The notes under the pieces were generated by a model. It was not told the origin of the DNA and searched no databases. It worked only from the letters and a program-made list of their open reading frames with translations. A program made the translations under genes and the position numbers. This document shows positions 60,613 to 64,000 of a DNA stretch of 64,000 bases, piece by piece. The stretch is from JAITVB01 sp031553805 (lineage in GTDB: Bacteria; Bacteroidota; Bacteroidia; Bacteroidales; Rikenellaceae): contig JAVBLC010000012.1 of NCBI GenBank assembly GCA_031553805.1, positions 31,221 through 95,220 on the forward strand, written 5' to 3'. Positions within the stretch are counted from its first letter, which is position 1. Each line of letters begins with the position of its first letter.

Positions 60613-61050
60613 ATGGAGACGTTTACGATCGGTTTTGCAAGCGACCACGCCGGGTTTGCCCTGAAAGAGAAAATGGTGGAATATGTAATGGAGCAGGGAT
60701 ATTCGGTAAAAGACTTCGGATGCCACTCGCCCGAGCGGTGCGACTACCCCGACTATGCCCATCCGCTGGCCGAAGCGGTGGTAAGCGGTGCGTGCCGGTG
60801 CGGAATTGCAGTGTGCTACACGGCCAACGGGATGAGCATGGCGCTCAACCGCCACCGCGGCGTACGTGCGGCCATCTGCTGGCAACCCGAACTCGCCGAA
60901 TTGGCACGACGCCACAACGATGCCAACGTCTGCTCGCTCGCAGCCAAATATACCGACGAGGCGTTGGCCCGCTCGATCGTCGATGCGTTCCTGACCAACT
61001 CTTTCGAAGGAGGACGCCACGTAGCCCGGATCGGAAAAATCGAACTTTAG
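60613..61050 (+). CDS. rpiB: RpiB/LacAB-family sugar-phosphate isomerase with altered active-site loop
   Basis: A 145-residue protein of the family that interconverts ribose-5-phosphate and ribulose-5-phosphate. D11-H12 in ASDHAGFALKE and the base cysteine C68 are present, as are HRGVRAAICW and the AARRHNDANVCSL-like C-terminal region. The anion-hole loop after the cysteine, normally CGTGxG, reads CYTANG: Y69 and A71 replace two glycines. The start is ATG 60613 (METFTIGFASDH) rather than TTG 60607, because of its fit to the family. Ribose isomerase is the default call, but a different sugar phosphate is plausible. Confidence 0.82.
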   Translation: METFTIGFASDHAGFALKEKMVEYVMEQGYSVKDFGCHSPERCDYPDYAHPLAEAVVSGACRCGIAVCYTANGMSMALNRHRGVRAAICWQPELAELARRHNDANVCSLAAKYTDEALARSIVDAFLTNSFEGGRHVARIGKIEL

Positions 61051-61098
61051 GCTGCTGAATATCTTTTTGCGAAGCCCTATTCGTCCGACAAGAACAAA

Positions 61099-61117
61099 CT
61101 GCCGGATAATCCGGCAG
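61099..61117 (+). terminator. Hairpin after rpiB, possible weak terminator
   Basis: CTGCCGG (61099-61105) and CCGGCAG (61111-61117) with loop ATAAT. Only an imperfect T-rich tract (ATTGCTTTCTT) follows. The rest of the 295-nt gap to the MBOAT gene is AT-rich with no clear promoter match. Confidence 0.5.
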
Positions 61118-61345
61118 ATTGCTTTCTTCCGTCAATTAATTAAAATATTTTATCGGAACAGACAATTTTATATTCCCGTTATCCCACGGATACAATTTTA
61201 TCCTATAGAAAGGACACGCCCAATCCCTGGGAATTTACCTTTGCTCCCTTTCTGACAAGGTGCGATACCAAAAAAAACGAGCAAAAACCTTGTAAATAAA
61301 AAAAAATGGGGGATATTTGCACATTCATTTTCTTGCCCTGGAATA

Positions 61346-62842
61346 ATGTATTCTAACCCTGTAGATTTGAGTCGCTTCGCCGAACTCTTCCGATACGACC
61401 CTGCATCGCCGATGCTGTTCAACAGCGGGTTCTTCCTGTTCCTGTTCCTTGGCTTTCTGGTGGTTTACTCGCTGATCATCAAGCGGCCGAAGATGCGTAT
61501 TGCCTGGCTGGTACTCTTTTCGCTTTACTTTTATTACAAATCGAGCGGGTTTTATTTCCTGCTGCTGATGGCCGTGTCGTTCTCCGATTTCCTGATCGCA
61601 CGCGCCATACACCACAGCGACCATCGTAGAACCCGTCGATGGCTCGTGGCCCTGAGCCTGGCGATCGACCTCGGAACACTGGGCTATTTCAAATACACCA
61701 ACTTCTTTATCGAGATCATCAACAACTTCCGGGCAAACCCGCTGGCGTTCGAGAACATCTTCCTGCCTGTGGGCATCTCGTTCTTTATGTTCCAGTCGAT
61801 CAGTTATGTGGTCGATATTTACCGGAAACAGGTCGATCCGGTGCGCAGTTGGTTCGACTACCTTTTCTACATTTCGTTTTTCCCCCAGCTGGTGGCGGGG
61901 CCCATCGTCCGGGCACGCGATTTCCTACCCCAGGTCTACCGCAACCCGCAGGTTACGAGCAAAATGTTCGGCACCGGTTTTTTCCTGATCGTCACCGGAC
62001 TGTTCAAAAAAGCCATCATTTCGGACTATATCAGCCTCAATTTCGTCGACCGCATTTTTGACAACCCCGCGCTCTATTCAGGGTTTGAGAACCTGATGGG
62101 GGTTTACGGCTATGCGTTGCAGATCTATTGCGACTTTTCGGGCTATTCCGATATGGCGATCGGGATTGCACTGCTGCTCGGTTTCCGATTCAACATCAAC
62201 TTCGATTCGCCCTATAAGTCGGCCACGATCACCGAATTCTGGCGACGATGGCATATTTCGCTGTCGAGCTGGTTGCGCGACTACCTCTATATTTCGCTCG
62301 GCGGCAACCGCAAGGGGAAACTGCGCACGTACTTCAACCTGGTTGTGACAATGCTCATCGGAGGATTGTGGCACGGGGCGGCGTGGCGGTTCGTGTTGTG
62401 GGGCGGGCTTCACGGGGTGATGCTTGCCGGACACAAGGCGCTGATGGCTTTCCGCCCCGCCGTTTTCAAGAAAGATGGGGCGAGCATGGGGCGTTGGGGG
62501 CGCATTCTGGGTATTTTGATCACGTTCCACCTGGTGTGTTTCTGCTGGATCTTTTTCCGGGCCGAGTCGATATCCGACGCATGGATGCTGCTCGGGCAGA
62601 TCGGCCGGGTGTTTTCGCCGTCGGTGATTCCGCAATTCTTCGCCGGATACCGGTTGGTGACCGGGTTGATCCTGATCGGGTATTTGCTGCATTTTATGCC
62701 GTCGCGGCTTGAGGATTGGGGCAAACGGATGTCGGTGGCGGCGCCGATGGTAGTCAAGGTGCTGGTGCTGGCTTTTATGATCTGGCTTGTGGTCCAGGTC
62801 AAGAGCAGCGAGGTGCAGCCGTTTATTTACTTTCAATTTTAA
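61346..62842 (+). CDS. MBOAT family O-acyltransferase (AlgI/DltB-like)
   Basis: A 498-residue inner-membrane protein with about ten hydrophobic segments. Typical MBOAT sequence: FFPQLVAGPIVRARDFLPQV (about 176-195), YCDFSGYSDMAIGIALLLGF, FWRRWHISLSSWLRDYLYISLGGNRKG and the catalytic histidine in MLIGGLWHGAAWRFVLWGGLHG. Relatives pass acyl groups across the membrane to O-acetylate alginate, peptidoglycan or teichoic acid, usually with a periplasmic SGNH-type partner. None is next to it here, so the acceptor is unknown. Repeat copy D begins at the base after the stop codon. Confidence 0.92.
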   Translation: MYSNPVDLSRFAELFRYDPASPMLFNSGFFLFLFLGFLVVYSLIIKRPKMRIAWLVLFSLYFYYKSSGFYFLLLMAVSFSDFLIARAIHHSDHRRTRRWLVALSLAIDLGTLGYFKYTNFFIEIINNFRANPLAFENIFLPVGISFFMFQSISYVVDIYRKQVDPVRSWFDYLFYISFFPQLVAGPIVRARDFLPQVYRNPQVTSKMFGTGFFLIVTGLFKKAIISDYISLNFVDRIFDNPALYSGFENLMGVYGYALQIYCDFSGYSDMAIGIALLLGFRFNINFDSPYKSATITEFWRRWHISLSSWLRDYLYISLGGNRKGKLRTYFNLVVTMLIGGLWHGAAWRFVLWGGLHGVMLAGHKALMAFRPAVFKKDGASMGRWGRILGILITFHLVCFCWIFFRAESISDAWMLLGQIGRVFSPSVIPQFFAGYRLVTGLILIGYLLHFMPSRLEDWGKRMSVAAPMVVKVLVLAFMIWLVVQVKSSEVQPFIYFQF

Positions 62843-63280
62843 GTGCGTCCCCGGTGCGTCCCCGCACTGGGAAATTCTTTTCTAAGCAAAGTCCCCCCCC
62901 AGAAAAACGAAGTTTTTAGCTGAGCTGAGCTCCACTTCGTTCCGGTTCCAGAAAATTTTTAACGACGTTGAACTCGCCCGCTGCTACGCAGCGATCTCGG
63001 TTGCGGCGCTTTTTATAAAAAGCGCCAGTCCTCTCAACCGAGGCCGTTGTAACGCAACGGCCAAGTTCACTGACCGGAGCCCGCCGTCGCCCAAAGGGCG
63101 TGGGCGGATCAAGCGAAGAGAGGTAACATTAGGCAAATGCGTGGTAGCCTCGCTCCCCGGAGATTTTTATGCCACTTCGATTCCTTAGAGATAAACCATC
63201 CTCTGCATAAAAATCTCTTGTGCGAAGGCCAATAAACATAGTGCGGCGGACAAAAGCCCGCCGCACCCATTTTGCTACAT
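62843..63280 (+). repeat. Modular palindromic intergenic repeat, long copy D
   Basis: It starts at the first base after the MBOAT stop with GTGCGTCCCC duplicated in tandem, then GCACTGGG, TTCTAAGCAAAGT and GAAAAACGAAG. The module GACGTTGAACTCGCCCGCTG...GATCTCGGTTGCGGCG follows in forward orientation, then the perfect 22-nt palindrome (63005-63026), the exact 13-bp inverted pair (63160-63172 / 63205-63217) and a G+C hairpin with one A-C mismatch (63241-63266). The 443-nt gap lies between converging genes. No gene is supported. Confidence 0.85.
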
Positions 63281-63285
63281 CTCTC

Positions 63286-63714
63286 TTACTTGGGCAAAGC
63301 CGTTGCCTTGAGCGTCACCTCGACGTTGCCACGGGTGGCGTTGGAATAGGGGCACACCTGATGGGCCATCTGCACCAGATCGTTGGCCGTGGGTTGGTCG
63401 ACGCCCTTGATCTCAACATCCATCTCGACCGCCAGTTGAAAACCGCCGGCATCGTTCCGGCCGATGCTTACCCGTGCAGTGACCGACGAGTCGAGGTGCG
63501 GCAACTTGCGTTGCAGGGCCACATGGGCCAGCGCGCTGCCGAAACAGGCCGAGTAACCGGCGGCAAACAACAGTTCGGGATTGGCATACTTGCCCGCCGG
63601 CCCCCCCATCCCCGCCGGGGGACGCACTTCGAGGTCGATGATGCCGTCCGATGATTTGACGTGTCCGCTTCTGCCGCCTACCGATGTAGCTACGGCTGTG
63701 TACAATGCTTCCAT
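63286..63714 (-). CDS. ohr: Organic hydroperoxide resistance protein (Ohr, OsmC family)
   Basis: A 142-residue thiol peroxidase that reduces organic peroxides, usually with lipoylated proteins as reductant. The two reactive cysteines are C57 in AAGYSACFGSAL and C121 in VCPYSNATRGN. GGRSGHVKSSDG and the family length are also standard. It appears to be a single gene; no OhrR-type regulator is in the window and no TAnnTTTG box was recognised upstream. Confidence 0.95.
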   Translation of the reverse strand: MEALYTAVATSVGGRSGHVKSSDGIIDLEVRPPAGMGGPAGKYANPELLFAAGYSACFGSALAHVALQRKLPHLDSSVTARVSIGRNDAGGFQLAVEMDVEIKGVDQPTANDLVQMAHQVCPYSNATRGNVEVTLKATALPK

Positions 63715-63778
63715 AATTTTTTGGGATATAATGATAAAATTTGTCTGACCCGGAAAGAATCAAATAGCGTACCAAGTC

Positions 63779-63820
63779 GGCCCCGGCAAGAAAAAAGAAA
63801 GGAGAGCGAACTCCGGGGCC
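63779..63820. other. Hairpin GGCCCCGG/CCGGGGCC upstream of ohr
   Basis: 8-bp arms at 63779-63786 and 63813-63820 enclose 26 purine-rich nucleotides. A TTATTTT tract follows on the plus strand. It may be a terminator remnant; no gene on the plus strand would use it. Confidence 0.4.
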
Positions 63821-63825
63821 TTATT

Positions 63826-63862
63826 TTACCTGGGAAAAAACTCCCTGTGCGGGGACGCACCG
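63826..63862 (-). repeat. Fragment of the intergenic repeat head, reversed (copy H)
   Basis: Read on the minus strand, GTGCGTCCCCGCACAGGGAG followed by TTTTTTCCC matches the head of copies B and D. Only about 37 nt are present. It lies about 70 nt past the stop of the minus-strand gene that enters at the right edge. Confidence 0.7.
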
Positions 63863-63863
63863 A

Positions 63864-63893
63864 CCGGCCGGGACCGTACGAGGTCCCGGCCGG
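63864..63893 (-). terminator. Perfect 12-bp hairpin after the right-edge gene
   Basis: CCGGCCGGGACC (63864-63875) pairs with GGTCCCGGCCGG (63882-63893) across a 6-nt loop. It lacks an immediate T-run on the minus strand, so termination there is only likely. Confidence 0.5.
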
Positions 63894-63931
63894 CGAATTG
63901 CGGTGCTTTTTTACGAAACAGCCCGCCGGGG

Positions 63932-64000
63932 TTATTGTGCATCGAATACCATAGTTTGTGCAAATGCGAGGATCGAAACGGTGATCGCAGCGCCCCGGGC
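63932..64000 (-). CDS. Possible C-terminal end of a minus-strand gene entering from the right
   Basis: The minus-strand frame is open from the right edge for 22 codons (ending ...AAITVSILAFAQTMVFDAQ) and stops at TAA 63934-63932. A stable hairpin follows within 40 nt, as expected for a gene end. The stretch is too short to assign a family. Confidence 0.35.
   Translation of the reverse strand, partial: ARGAAITVSILAFAQTMVFDAQ

Noticed and set aside
58442..63280. CRISPR array or insertion sequence as an explanation of the repeats
   Set aside because: The copies lie kilobases apart, lack regular spacers and cas genes, and contain no transposase frame; a modular non-coding repeat explains them better.
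63661..63954. 97-codon plus-strand ORF near the right end
   Set aside because: It starts antisense inside ohr and runs through hairpins and a repeat fragment; there is no protein-like pattern.

Overview
The window is chromosomal DNA from an anaerobic gut-type Bacteroidota, most likely a Rikenellaceae/Alistipes relative. This rests on gene content (tryptophanase, pyruvate:ferredoxin oxidoreductase, MeaB, DUF3109, DUF5606, the sigma54 regulator-lptE-TPR-secG order, a cysteate-synthase-type enzyme), on many TAnnTTTG promoter boxes with few Shine-Dalgarno sequences, and on G+C-rich coding DNA. The taxon is inferred; no rRNA, tRNA, CRISPR array, prophage or insertion-sequence transposase was seen.

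Layout. 1-6.9 kb: tail of a YqgE/AlgH protein, DUF3109, an M23/LysM peptidase, an iron alcohol dehydrogenase, galM, rarA, DUF2971 and a decayed nucleotidyltransferase-like gene. 6.9-18.9 kb: a minus-strand operon of four large exported glycan-degrading enzymes (LacZ-type GH2, GH106-like, DUF5703, second GH2) ending in DUF4180, without SusC/SusD. 19-28 kb: a cysteate-synthase-like enzyme, PFOR, secG/TPR/lptE/sigma54 activator, DUF5606. 28.3-34.6 kb: threonine block (thrA, an alkaline-phosphatase-superfamily kinase candidate, thrC) followed by serine acetyltransferase. 35-41 kb: MATE, gyrB, ftsE, an MGH1-like glycosidase. 41-46.6 kb: a VTT protein-aroE-meaB-DUF362 operon and a GH51 arabinofuranosidase.

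46.7-54.7 kb: rsmE followed by a six-gene membrane complex homologous to group-4 hydrogenases and complex I. Its large subunit has lost all four NiFe cysteines. Its small subunit keeps only one of four proximal-cluster cysteines (D138/C141/E205/H235) but carries an N-terminal domain with exactly one intact 4Fe-4S set. It resembles the hydrogenase-related 'Ehr' complexes, and it is the most unusual protein system here.

54.8-64 kb: Dcp peptidase, tryptophanase, a YgjP-like metalloprotease, a coiled-coil membrane protein, an RpiB-family isomerase with an altered active-site loop, an orphan MBOAT acyltransferase, Ohr, and the end of a further minus-strand gene.

A second striking element is non-coding: a modular, palindrome-rich intergenic repeat of about 400-500 bp with four long copies (about 20.3, 34.6, 58.4 and 62.8 kb) and several fragments. 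It often begins exactly at a stop codon, and its head seems to have been captured as the C-terminus of the DUF4180 protein. Two candidate operators and one overlapping palindromic divergent promoter are also described.
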